64,000 nucleotides of DNA from G963675935 sp963803125. GTDB taxonomy: Bacteria > Planctomycetota > Planctomycetia > Pirellulales > Thermoguttaceae. Under the pieces are notes generated by a model. That model worked only from the letters and a program-made list of their open reading frames with translations. It did no database searches and had not been told where the DNA came from. Made by a program: the position numbers and the translations under genes. Each line of letters opens with the position of its first letter. Positions within the stretch are counted from its first letter, which is position 1. Where the stretch lies: assembly GCA_963803125.1 (NCBI GenBank), contig CAWDLR010000003.1, positions 248,001 to 312,000 on the forward strand. Reading direction: 5' to 3'. Shown here one piece after another: positions 23,060 to 31,604 of the stretch.

Positions 23060-24477
23060 CACCGTCCGATTTCGTGGCCTTGTTGCCGATGATCCTCGTG
23101 AGCCTGGGGGCGGTGGCGGTCATGCTCGCCGCCGCGTTCTACCGCCGGCACGCTCCGGCGGCGGCAATCTGCATCATCACGCTTATCGCCGCATTGATCT
23201 CCCTTCCATTCGCCGCCGGCCAGGCCCCGCGACAGGTGACGCCGCTGGTGATCGTCGACAATTACGCCGTCTTCTTCATGGGCTTGATCGTCACGGCAGG
23301 GCTTGCCGTTGCCTTGCTGGCCTATGACTACCTGAAACGGCGGAGCAAACGCCCGGAAGAGTTTTACGTCCTGCTGTTGCTTGCGATCCTCGGCGCGCTG
23401 GTGCTGGTGGCCAGCGACCACATGGCCTCGTTCTTCCTTGGGCTGGAGGTGCTCAGCGTCGCGCTGTACGCCCTGATCGGTTATGAGCGTGCGAACTCGT
23501 TGGGCGTCGAGGCCGCGCTGAAGTACCTGGTGCTTGCGGCCGCGTCGGCGGCGTTCTTGCTGTTCGGCATGTCGCTGCTCTATGCCGAGTCGGGCGATCT
23601 CGGCTTCGCGGGAATCGCCAAGGCGTATGCCGCGCACTCGGCGGTGGTGCTGCCGGCCGGATTGGCGTTGTTGGTCGTCGGCATCGGCTTCAAATTAGCG
23701 GTGGTGCCGTTCCATCTTTGGACGCCCGACGTCTACCAAGGCGCTCCGGCCCCGGTGACGGCGCTGATCGCCACGGTGTCGAAAGGGGCGATGTTCGCCC
23801 TGCTGCTGCGGTTGTTCCGGCAATTGGCCCCGGAACCAAACAGCCCGGCGATGTTCGTCTTCGTGATGATTGCCATCGCGTCGATGTTCGCCGGCAATCT
23901 GCTGGCCCTGCTCCAGGACAACGTCAAGCGGATGCTGGCCTACTCGTCGATCGCGCATCTGGGCTATCTGCTGGTCGCCTTTCTGGCGGCCGGGCCGTTG
24001 CGCGACCAGGCCGTCGCCTACTACCTCACCGCCTACTTCGTCACCACCCTGGGGGCATTCGGCGTGGTGACGATCCTCTCCGGCACAGAGAGGGATGCCG
24101 ATCGCCTGGCCGACTACCGCGGCCTGGCCTGGCGGCGTCCCTGGGCGGCGCTGGTGATGACCGCCATGCTGCTGTCGCTGGCAGGGATTCCGCTGACGGC
24201 CGGGTTTATCGGCAAGTTCTACGTGATCGCCGCGGGCGCGGCCTCGCAGATGTGGATGCTGCTGGTGATCCTGGTCATCAACAGCGCAATCGGCCTGTTC
24301 TACTATCTGCGCGTGGTTGCGACCATGTTCATGCCGGCCGGCGCCTTGGCCGTGACAAAGCCGCCGATGCCGCTTGCCGCCTTTGCGCTGGCTGTGCTCA
24401 CGCTGCTTCTCGTATTGTTTGGGATCGCTCCCAGCCTTCTGCTCCGCGCGATTGCGGCAGCGGCGGGGATGCCTTGA
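23056..24477 (+). CDS. nuoN: NADH-quinone oxidoreductase subunit N
   Basis: A 473-residue antiporter-like subunit and last gene of the complex I operon. It shows FFLGLEVLSVALYALIGY with the conserved Glu, LKYLVLAAASAAFLLFG, VPFHLWTPDVYQGAPAPVTA and DNVKRMLAYSSIAHLGYLL. Its ATG overlaps the nuoM stop. With A, B, CD, E-M present in the same order, the operon encodes all standard bacterial complex I subunits. Confidence 0.94.
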   Translation: MTPSDFVALLPMILVSLGAVAVMLAAAFYRRHAPAAAICIITLIAALISLPFAAGQAPRQVTPLVIVDNYAVFFMGLIVTAGLAVALLAYDYLKRRSKRPEEFYVLLLLAILGALVLVASDHMASFFLGLEVLSVALYALIGYERANSLGVEAALKYLVLAAASAAFLLFGMSLLYAESGDLGFAGIAKAYAAHSAVVLPAGLALLVVGIGFKLAVVPFHLWTPDVYQGAPAPVTALIATVSKGAMFALLLRLFRQLAPEPNSPAMFVFVMIAIASMFAGNLLALLQDNVKRMLAYSSIAHLGYLLVAFLAAGPLRDQAVAYYLTAYFVTTLGAFGVVTILSGTERDADRLADYRGLAWRRPWAALVMTAMLLSLAGIPLTAGFIGKFYVIAAGAASQMWMLLVILVINSAIGLFYYLRVVATMFMPAGALAVTKPPMPLAAFALAVLTLLLVLFGIAPSLLLRAIAAAAGMP

Positions 24478-24614
24478 CGCCGCGAAGGAATCTGTTCACC
24501 CGTTCGGAGATAATCGCCGAACTCCGTTACCTCGCCCACGGCAGATTGCCCTTGCTTATCGCCGCTGCGCGAGGTAAGAAGTAAGGGCGAGCAGCGAGGA
24601 AAAAGGAGAACCAC

Positions 24615-25001
24615 GTGAACGCAACGGCTCAAACGGTCTTCATCGTCTTCTTTTCCGCGATAATCCTGGTCATGGTTATCATGTTTGCGGTCATGGTTCG
24701 ATACGTCAACATCTGGTTTCGGGCGTTCATGTCTGGGGTGCAGATCAGCATCTTGGATATCATCGGGATGCGGTTTCGCCGAACCAACGTCAAGGCAGTG
24801 GTACGTGCAGTAATCATGGCGAGACAGGCTGGAGTCGTGGTCTACTGCAACGAGATGGAAAGGGCGTACCTGCAAGGGGTCGATCTGGAAAAGGTCACGC
24901 TGGCGGCCATCGAGGCAAAGAAGCAGGGAATTGACATCACCTTCGACGAGCTTGTGGACGCTGAAAGACAGGATCGGCTTGCCGAGAAACTGAAGATGTG
25001 A
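24615..25001 (+). CDS. Short FloA-like protein (flotillin-like, N-terminal part only)
   Basis: 128 residues: one N-terminal membrane helix (about 8-30), then WFRAFMSGVQISILDIIGMR and VVRAVIMARQAGVVVYCNEM. These match the start of FloA/YqfA-type flotillin-like proteins, including the interfacial helix and the conserved GMR(F/L)RR. Full FloA has about 330 residues with a long coiled-coil region; here the protein ends right after the first soluble segment (RQDRLAEKLKM) with a normal stop. It could be a natural short form or a truncation. It follows nuoN by 137 bases, with a GGAGAA ribosome binding site. Confidence 0.65.
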   Translation: MNATAQTVFIVFFSAIILVMVIMFAVMVRYVNIWFRAFMSGVQISILDIIGMRFRRTNVKAVVRAVIMARQAGVVVYCNEMERAYLQGVDLEKVTLAAIEAKKQGIDITFDELVDAERQDRLAEKLKM

Positions 25002-25003
25002 GG

Positions 25004-25852
25004 ATGAACACCGCCACCTCACCCGCCGAAAAGCCGCCGAGACTCCGCTGGTATCAGCCAACGCCAGCCCGCCTGCTGATCGTCTTGCTGGTGATTGAGG
25101 GAATTCTCCTTCTTTCTGAACGGTGGCTCCCAAAAGGTTGGGCAGCGCTGATCGCCGTTGCAGTTGTCGGTGTGGCAATGATGCTTATGGCTTTCTGGTT
25201 TGGCGTTGCATACCTTTTTCGTAGGCAAGTTCAATCCAGAATTCGGTCGTTGCTGGTGCTGACCGTTGCACTGCTGGTCGCTTTACTGGTCGTGGAGCAG
25301 GTTTTTCTGTTATCCGAGCGGTGGTTGCCAAATGGCTGCTCCGCGTGGACTACGGTGGCAAGCATCGCGTCCCTAATGACCCTGATGTTCCTCTGGTGTG
25401 CTGCGGCCCTGACCTTCCGTTGGCAGTTCCAGTTTTCCCTTCGGTCTCTCCTGGCCCTGACCATTGTCGTTGCCATCCCGTGCAGTTGGATGGCGGTGGA
25501 AATGGAACAGGCTCGGGGGCAGAGGGCTGCGGTACAAGCGATCAGGGAGCTTGGGGGAAGCGTGGTATATGACTACATGTGGCAGAGGAGGCTATCGCCT
25601 CCTGGGCACGCCTTGCTGCGGAGAGTTCTTGGCGATGATTTCTTCACGGAGGTGACTACGGCGAATCTACACGGCCCGCGCCTTACAGAGTCAGAAGTGA
25701 AGCACCTCAAGACCCTGACCAAGCTCCAAGAGCTATGTTTCGTCAACATGCGAGTACATGACACGCTCAAGTACATTAAAGAACTGCGGCAGGCATTACC
25801 AAATTGCGAGGTTAGCTACTCAAACTCGGACGCTGAACCGGCAAGAGAGTAG
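25004..25852 (+). CDS. Membrane protein with internal duplication and LRR-like C-terminal segment
   Basis: About 282 residues. The first 165 carry roughly five membrane helices arranged as two diverged copies of one unit. Each copy has LLSERWLP, two helices, then IRSLLVLT or LRSLLALT; the copies are about 68 residues apart. The soluble C-terminal part (LTESEVKHLKTLTKLQELCF) resembles a single leucine-rich repeat of the type common in planctomycete proteins. Start ATG 25004, just past the FloA-like stop. I recognise no function. Confidence 0.6.
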   Translation: MNTATSPAEKPPRLRWYQPTPARLLIVLLVIEGILLLSERWLPKGWAALIAVAVVGVAMMLMAFWFGVAYLFRRQVQSRIRSLLVLTVALLVALLVVEQVFLLSERWLPNGCSAWTTVASIASLMTLMFLWCAAALTFRWQFQFSLRSLLALTIVVAIPCSWMAVEMEQARGQRAAVQAIRELGGSVVYDYMWQRRLSPPGHALLRRVLGDDFFTEVTTANLHGPRLTESEVKHLKTLTKLQELCFVNMRVHDTLKYIKELRQALPNCEVSYSNSDAEPARE

Positions 25853-26031
25853 GAGGGAAGGAGGGAAAAAGGGGATACGTCCAATTTCGGTCCAGCAATT
25901 GGACTCTGACCCCCTCTTCGGCCGATCGTTGGTCCAGCCGCCGCCACTTGCCAATTACCGCCGAGCGGTCTATCGTGGTGGGCGGCGGCGGCTCTTGGCA
26001 ACGAGCGTTCTTTCAACCCCGAGGTGACGGT

Positions 26032-26721
26032 ATGAAAAGACAACGAATCGTACTATGTGGTTTGTTGTGCATTCTCTTGGCTTCAGCGGCTTCGCTTTGG
26101 GCGACCAATCCGCCCCCGGAATTGCCGCCGCCCGAAATCGGCTCCGGCAATTCGGGGTCCGCTCGGCCGCTCCGTATTGTCGCGCCGAAGATCGACGCTG
26201 AGGCCGCCGGCAAAGAAGCCATGAAACTCTTTGATACAAACAAAGACGGCAAGATCAGCGGCAAGGAACTGGATAAGTGCCCGGGGCTGAAGGCGGCAAT
26301 CGACAACATCGACCCGAGCGGCAAGGAGGAGATCACCGCCGAGAAGATCACCGCCAGAATCAAGCGGTGGCTGGACTCGAAGCTCGGTCGGATGTCGCTC
26401 GGTTGCCGGGTGATGCATAACGGCGAACCGCTGGAAGGGGCGGAAGTTCGCTTCGTGCCCGAGAAGTTCCTGGGCAAGCATTTGAAGATCGCCAAGGGGA
26501 AGACGGACGAGAACGGCATGGCGATGATCAGCATACCGAGCCGAACCGTCAACGGCATGCGCGAGCCGCCCGGCGTGGCCCCCGGCTTCTACCGCGTCGA
26601 GATCACCAAGAAAGGCGAGAAGATTCCCGCCAAATACAACAAGGAGACGATCTTCGGCCAGGAAGTCGCCATCGACGGCAAGGGAATTCAGGAGGGCCTC
26701 AAGTACGATCTGAAATACTGA
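26032..26721 (+). CDS. Secreted EF-hand domain protein
   Basis: 229 residues with a cleavable-looking signal peptide (MKRQRIVLCGLLCILLASAASLWA). An EF-hand loop is seen at DTNKDGKISGKEL, with a second weaker one at NIDPSGKEEITAEK. The C-terminal half (SLGCRVMHNGEPLEGAEVRF, DENGMAMISIPSR, PGFYRVEITKKGEKIPAKYN) is the carboxypeptidase-regulatory-like / transthyretin-like fold frequent in planctomycete lipoproteins. Probably periplasmic and calcium-binding. Start ATG 26032, preceded by GAGGTGACGG. Confidence 0.7.
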   Translation: MKRQRIVLCGLLCILLASAASLWATNPPPELPPPEIGSGNSGSARPLRIVAPKIDAEAAGKEAMKLFDTNKDGKISGKELDKCPGLKAAIDNIDPSGKEEITAEKITARIKRWLDSKLGRMSLGCRVMHNGEPLEGAEVRFVPEKFLGKHLKIAKGKTDENGMAMISIPSRTVNGMREPPGVAPGFYRVEITKKGEKIPAKYNKETIFGQEVAIDGKGIQEGLKYDLKY

Positions 26722-26833
26722 GCGCGAAGCGAAACGGAGCTTGGTTGCACGCGAGCGACTGTCGGCGCCAAGCCGAGGCGCGATTGCGGTCGGCTGGAAA
26801 CGCCGTGGGGCGATGCTTCGCGGTGACGGCAGG

Positions 26834-28408
26834 CTATTCCGCCTTTTCGAGATTCTTCGTCTCGACCACCCACACGCCAGCCCTATCGCCCACCCTGATG
26901 TCAAACGCCAGCAGCGATCCGTCCGCAGACCAAGCCGGCATTGCGCACGATCCGCGGATTACCCGTACGGGATGGCCATCCTTGACTTTGCAGATCCAAA
27001 GCCCCTGATCGTCGTTCATGCCGAAGCTGGTGAAAGCGACACGCTTGCCGTCCGGCGACCATGCTGCCAAACCGTCCTTCCAGGCGATAGCGGCCTGCAT
27101 TAGGACTTTCTTTGTGCCCACGTCGATGACGGAAATCCGGCTGCCGCCGACAAATGCGACTCGCGTGCCGTCGGGTGAGACGGCAGGATGCAGGGCGCCG
27201 CGTAGATCCATGACCGCTCCCGGCCGCGCGTCACGTTCTCCGGCATTGACGACCATTAGTTTGGAGTCTCTTCCGCGAACGAAGAAAACCCTCTTGCCAT
27301 CGGCGGACCAGGAGGGACAACCGCCATCGGCGATCTTCCTGGCGTGTTGACCGTCGCTGGCGATGAGCCACACCTCCTCGTCCGCAGCAGAACTGCCCCG
27401 CACAAAAGCGATCCAGCGGCCATCGCCCGGCGACCACGCCGGGTCTTTTCCCGGCGCAACGACATCCGCTATCTTCCCGGTTGCCAGATCGCACACTTGC
27501 AGCCCGGAGCCGAAGGGCTGTTTTGCGCAGACGAGCCGTTTGCCGTCGGGCGACCAACTCGCTTGGGCTGCATGTTGTGCCACCCTCCTGGCACGATATA
27601 CGCGAGCCAGTTCATAGTCTCTCTCGCACGCTTCCAGCCTGTTTCGATATTCTGGAACCTGGGGATACGTTTTCGCGAGGGCTTTCCAGATGGTGCGCGC
27701 TTCCTCGTATGCCGCTTCCGCTTCCTTGAGCCGGCCGGTATCGCTATAGAAAAGGCCCAGGGCGTACTGGCTGGCCGCCAGATGGTCTTGGTATGCGGGT
27801 ACCTCTGAATGTTTTTCCACCAGGAGTCTCCGGATAGCGATGGCTTTCTTGCACGCCGCTTCCGCCTCCTTGAGCCGGCCTGTGTCGCTATAGAGATTGC
27901 CCAGGTTGTTGTGGCTGCCCGCCAAGTTGTCTTGGTAGTCGGGCACCTCTGGGTGCCTTTGTGCCAGCGGCTTCCGAATGGCGAGGGCTTCCCTGTACGC
28001 CGCTTCCGCTTCCTTGGCCCGGCCTGTATCGCGATAGAGAGTTCCCAGGCTGTTGTGGCTTCTCGCCAGACTGTCTTGGTACTCGGGCACCTCTGGGTGT
28101 TTTTTCACCAGGGACCTCCAAATAGCGAGGGCCTCCTTGTACGCTGTCTCCGCTTCCTTGGGCCGGTCTGTCTCGTTATAGAGGTCGCCCAGGTTGTACT
28201 GGTTTCCCGCGAGATTGTGTTGGTAGCCGGGCGCCTCCGGGTGCCTTTCAGCCAGGGGCTTCCGAATGGCGAGGGCTTGCCTGTACGCCGCTTCCGCTTC
28301 CTTGGGCCGGCCCGTAGCGACATAGAGATGCCCAGGTTGTTGTGGCTGCATGCCAGATTGTCTTGGTAGTCGGGCGCCTCTGGGTGCCTTTCCGCCAGAG
28401 GCTTCCAA
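26834..28408 (-). CDS. C-terminal piece of the Ser/Thr kinase: TPR repeats and PD40-like propeller
   Basis: Continuation of the kinase at 28105-31038 after a frameshift. Residues from about 22 on are five further 48-residue TPR units (pattern YQDNLAxSHNNLG, LYxxTGRxKEAEAAYxEA). Then come a coiled linker (RLEACERDYELARVYRARRV) and five PD40/TolB-like blades (ASWSPDGKRLVCAK, PSWSADGKRVFFVR, PAVSPDGTRVAFVG, AAWSPDGKRVAFTS, PAWSADGSLLAFD). The first 20 codons of this frame are not protein-like. TPR and propeller are protein-binding modules, so this part probably recruits partners. It is very unlikely to be an independent gene. Confidence 0.75.
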   Translation of the reverse strand: MEASGGKAPRGARLPRQSGMQPQQPGHLYVATGRPKEAEAAYRQALAIRKPLAERHPEAPGYQHNLAGNQYNLGDLYNETDRPKEAETAYKEALAIWRSLVKKHPEVPEYQDSLARSHNSLGTLYRDTGRAKEAEAAYREALAIRKPLAQRHPEVPDYQDNLAGSHNNLGNLYSDTGRLKEAEAACKKAIAIRRLLVEKHSEVPAYQDHLAASQYALGLFYSDTGRLKEAEAAYEEARTIWKALAKTYPQVPEYRNRLEACERDYELARVYRARRVAQHAAQASWSPDGKRLVCAKQPFGSGLQVCDLATGKIADVVAPGKDPAWSPGDGRWIAFVRGSSAADEEVWLIASDGQHARKIADGGCPSWSADGKRVFFVRGRDSKLMVVNAGERDARPGAVMDLRGALHPAVSPDGTRVAFVGGSRISVIDVGTKKVLMQAAIAWKDGLAAWSPDGKRVAFTSFGMNDDQGLWICKVKDGHPVRVIRGSCAMPAWSADGSLLAFDIRVGDRAGVWVVETKNLEKAE

Positions 28409-31038
28409 ATAGCGAGGGCTTCCTTGAACGCCGTCTCCGCTTCCTTAGGTCGGCCTATAGCGTCATAGAGATAGCCCAAGTTGTTGTAGCTGCTCGCCAC
28501 CTCATCTTGATATTCGGGCACCTCTGGGTGCCTTTCCGCTAGAAGCTTACAAATGGCGAGGGCTTCCTTGTGCGCCGCTTCCGCTTCCTTGGATCGCCCT
28601 GTCGTGGCATAGAGATTGCCCAGGTTATAGTGGCTGCCCCCCAGACGGTCTTGGTACTCGGGCACCTCCGGGTGCTTTCCCACCAGGGTCTTCCAAGTAG
28701 CGATGGCCTCCTGGTACGCCGCTTCGGCTTCCTTGGCCCGGCCTGCAGCGCAATAGAGAAGGCCGAGGTTGTTGCGGCTGACCGCCAGATTGTCTTGGCA
28801 GTCGGGCGCCTCTGGCTGTCTTTCCGCCAGAGCCTTCCAAATAGTGAAGGCTTCCTTGTACGCCACTTCCGCTTCCTTGGCCCGGCCTATAGCGCGATAG
28901 AGATAGCCCAGGTTGTGGTGGCTGCGTGCCAGCTTGTCTTGGTAGTCAGGCACGTCTGGGTGCCTTTCCGCCAGAATCTTCTGAATCGCGATGGCTTCCT
29001 TGCACGCCGCTTCCGCTTCCTTGGGCCGGCCTGTATCGCTATAGAGAACGCTCAGGCTGCTGTGGCTGAGCGCCAGGTTGAATTGGTATTCGGGCACCGC
29101 TGGCCGCCCTGCCACCAGAGGCTTCCAAACAGCGATGGCTTCCTTGTATGCCGCTTCCGCTTCCTTAGGACGGCCTATAGTGCTGTAGAGATGGCCCAGG
29201 CTGTGGTGGCTGCGTGCCAGATCGCCTCGGTACCCGGGCGTTCCGCCCTGGACTGTCAGAACCTGTCTTACCGCGGCAATCGCTCGCTTGTACGCCGCTT
29301 CAGCTTCAGACGAATTGCCAAGCGCTTCCTCGATGAAACCCCGGTCCATAAGGGCCTCTACGCGTTCATGCTGCACGTCGGGGTCGTCTGTGTGTTGATT
29401 GAGCAGTTCTTCATAGAACTTGTTTGCGGACTCCAACAGGTCGCGGCGCAGCTTCTCCAGATTGTGCGGCTTCAGTCGCGGATCGGCGGCCACTTGAGTG
29501 TAGTACTTCTTCACCGCGTCGCGGGCCATCTTGAAATTGGCCTTGGCCCTCTCGGTCTCCCGTTCTCTTTCGGCGCGCAGCGCCGCCTCGCGATAATACC
29601 CGCGCACGGCAAGAACCGTGATCGCCAGCAATAGTCCCACAAAACCGGCGGCAACCGACAGCGGCAAGCGGTGACGGCGGGCGTACTTCTTGATCCGATA
29701 CCAACTGCTCGGCGGGCCGGCCTTGACGGGTTCGTGCTTGAGAAACGACTCGATGTCGTCGGCCAGGGCCGTCGCCGTGGCGTAACGCCGCGTGCGGTCC
29801 TTCTCCAGCGTCTTCATCACGATCCAGTCGAGCTCTTGCCGCAGCCGCCGCCGCAGGCTCTGCGAATCGGTGTGGCGTTTGGCGGCAAGATCGTTGGAGT
29901 CGTCGCCCAACGTTGAGATCCTCGTGCTCGGCTTGGGCGGCTCGACTTCGCGGATGATGCGGAAAATCTCGTCGAAACCGGCCTGCCGCAGCGTTCGCCG
30001 ATCGAAGGGCAGCACCCCCGTCAACAGCTCGTATAGTACGACGCCCAGCGAATAAATATCGCTGCGGGTGTCGATGTCCAGGTTCGACGTCCCCGCCTGT
30101 TCGGGACTCATATACTCCGGCGTGCCGATCAACTGCCCCTGCTCCGTGAAGATCGTCTGCTGCGTCAGCGGCTGGGCCGTAGCCTTCGCTACGCCGAAGT
30201 CGATGACCTTCGGCATTGGCCGTTCGTCCACCACCGCGACTAGCACGTTCTTCGGCTTGATGTCGCGGTGGATGATTCCCTTCTGGTGGGCGTGCTGCAC
30301 CGCCTGGCAAACGGCAATGAACAGTCCGAGCCGTTGCTCCAACGTGAGCTTGTGCCGGTCGCAGTAGTCGGTGATCGGTTCGCCGTGGACCAGCTCCATG
30401 ACGAAGTAGGAGCGGCCCGACGCCGTTCTGCCGGCATCGAAGACTTTGGCGATGTTGGGATGGTCCATCATCGCCAGCACCTGCCGCTCGGCCTCGAAGC
30501 GGGCGAGAACCTGGCGAGTGTCCATCCCCGCCTTGAGGACCTTCAGCGCCACGCGGCGACGGATCGGCTCTTCTTGCTCGGCCAGATAGACGGTCCCAAA
30601 CCCGCCTTCTCCCAACAGGCTCAGCAGTTTGTAAGGGCCGACCGTGCCGCCTACGGAATCGCCCGCTACGGCGGCTTGCTGACATGAACTCGTGCCTGCG
30701 GCGTTGGCCTCAAGCGCTCCAAAGACGTTCTTGACGAGTTCCGCCTCTGCGGGAAAGCGCAGGATGTAATCCGCGGCGTCGGGCGTCTCGCCGCGTTGCC
30801 GGCGATAGCTCACATCGAGAACCAATAGCTCGCGGAGCAAAGCTGCACGTTGTTCGGCAGCCACCCCCGCCAGAAAACCTTCGATCCGCGGATTTTCTCC
30901 CTTCTTCCAGGCCGATTCAAACTGATCGCAAGCGCGATCGACCTTCAAGGCGAATTCCAAGTCGTCGCCAGCGCGACCGGCGCCGTCCCCGGGGGGACGC
31001 TGATTCCCATCGTCTGGCCCCATTGACGGTTCATTCAT
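28105..31038 (-). CDS. Serine/threonine protein kinase with TPR repeats (N-terminal piece, frameshifted)
   Basis: A planctomycete-type Ser/Thr kinase starting at ATG 31038 after the strong ribosome binding site GGAGGAG. Residues 1-130 are an N-terminal extension with FESAWKKGENPRIEGFL. The kinase domain runs about 134-430: P-loop LGEGGFGTVY, Lys166 in VALKV, catalytic HRDIKPKN (Asp259), DFG (Asp280), and GTPEYMSPEQ in place of APE. One membrane helix follows (about 458-478), then a juxtamembrane coiled region and tandem 48-residue TPRs outside. After HNNLG at about 28330 the frame is lost. A one-base loss there (GAGATGCCC, where sister repeats have GAGATTGCCC) splits the gene from its C-terminus. 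Confidence 0.88.
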   Translation of the reverse strand: MNEPSMGPDDGNQRPPGDGAGRAGDDLEFALKVDRACDQFESAWKKGENPRIEGFLAGVAAEQRAALLRELLVLDVSYRRQRGETPDAADYILRFPAEAELVKNVFGALEANAAGTSSCQQAAVAGDSVGGTVGPYKLLSLLGEGGFGTVYLAEQEEPIRRRVALKVLKAGMDTRQVLARFEAERQVLAMMDHPNIAKVFDAGRTASGRSYFVMELVHGEPITDYCDRHKLTLEQRLGLFIAVCQAVQHAHQKGIIHRDIKPKNVLVAVVDERPMPKVIDFGVAKATAQPLTQQTIFTEQGQLIGTPEYMSPEQAGTSNLDIDTRSDIYSLGVVLYELLTGVLPFDRRTLRQAGFDEIFRIIREVEPPKPSTRISTLGDDSNDLAAKRHTDSQSLRRRLRQELDWIVMKTLEKDRTRRYATATALADDIESFLKHEPVKAGPPSSWYRIKKYARRHRLPLSVAAGFVGLLLAITVLAVRGYYREAALRAERERETERAKANFKMARDAVKKYYTQVAADPRLKPHNLEKLRRDLLESANKFYEELLNQHTDDPDVQHERVEALMDRGFIEEALGNSSEAEAAYKRAIAAVRQVLTVQGGTPGYRGDLARSHHSLGHLYSTIGRPKEAEAAYKEAIAVWKPLVAGRPAVPEYQFNLALSHSSLSVLYSDTGRPKEAEAACKEAIAIQKILAERHPDVPDYQDKLARSHHNLGYLYRAIGRAKEAEVAYKEAFTIWKALAERQPEAPDCQDNLAVSRNNLGLLYCAAGRAKEAEAAYQEAIATWKTLVGKHPEVPEYQDRLGGSHYNLGNLYATTGRSKEAEAAHKEALAICKLLAERHPEVPEYQDEVASSYNNLGYLYDAIGRPKEAETAFKEALAIWKPLAERHPEAPDYQDNLACSHNNLGISMSLRAGPRKRKRRTGKPSPFGSPWLKGTRRRPATNTISRETSTTWATSITRQTGPRKRRQRTRRPSLFGGPW

Positions 31039-31604
31039 GGTCTCCTCCGATGAAAGAGGGACTTGCAAGAGCGGAAACTTGTGGCCGATGAATGGCGATT
31101 GAACTGGAAAAGATGGAATTGCTGACTTGCCGCCATCCGCAAGGTCTTGTCCCTGCTTCTGCCGCCGTCTCTTGCGGATGCGCGGCAGAGGGAGCCCCTC
31201 CATTTAATGCACTGATCCACCGGGTTACTTCGTCGATAGCGATGACTGTCCCCTTCGATCGGCGGGCAAGACGAGTGGAGAATTCCCCTCACCATGCTAC
31301 TCAAAAGCGTTTTCTCTGTCGAGTGGTCCCCAAAGCAGCTTGGGCACGCGGCAACGGAACGGCCGCTTGGCGGTATCCCCGGGACTGCGATTCCCGGGGC
31401 GTTTCAAGTGTTCCATCATCAGAACGGGACTCGAAGAGGATGTCAGCCCCGTCGCTACCGGGTGTTCGTCGGGGCTGCTCTCCGCCGCCCTCCTGCGCAG
31501 AGCGCCCGCCGTGCGGCTCGTTCCATTACTTGACTGATCGCCCGGCATCGGGCACGATGTTCGCATAAGCCCCGCGTACTACCGGGAGCGGAAAGGAACC
31601 GAAA
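31039..31604. other. Divergent intergenic region between kinase and beta-galactosidase genes
   Basis: About 570 bases between two genes transcribed away from each other, so it should hold both promoters. It contains a short hairpin (CCCCGGGA at 31377-31384 with TCCCGGGG at 31392-31399). No convincing gene on either strand. Confidence 0.5.

Noticed and set aside
27640..29260. Regular 144-bp repeats suggesting a CRISPR-like or satellite array
   Set aside because: They encode 48-residue TPR units in the kinase; no spacers and no cas genes.
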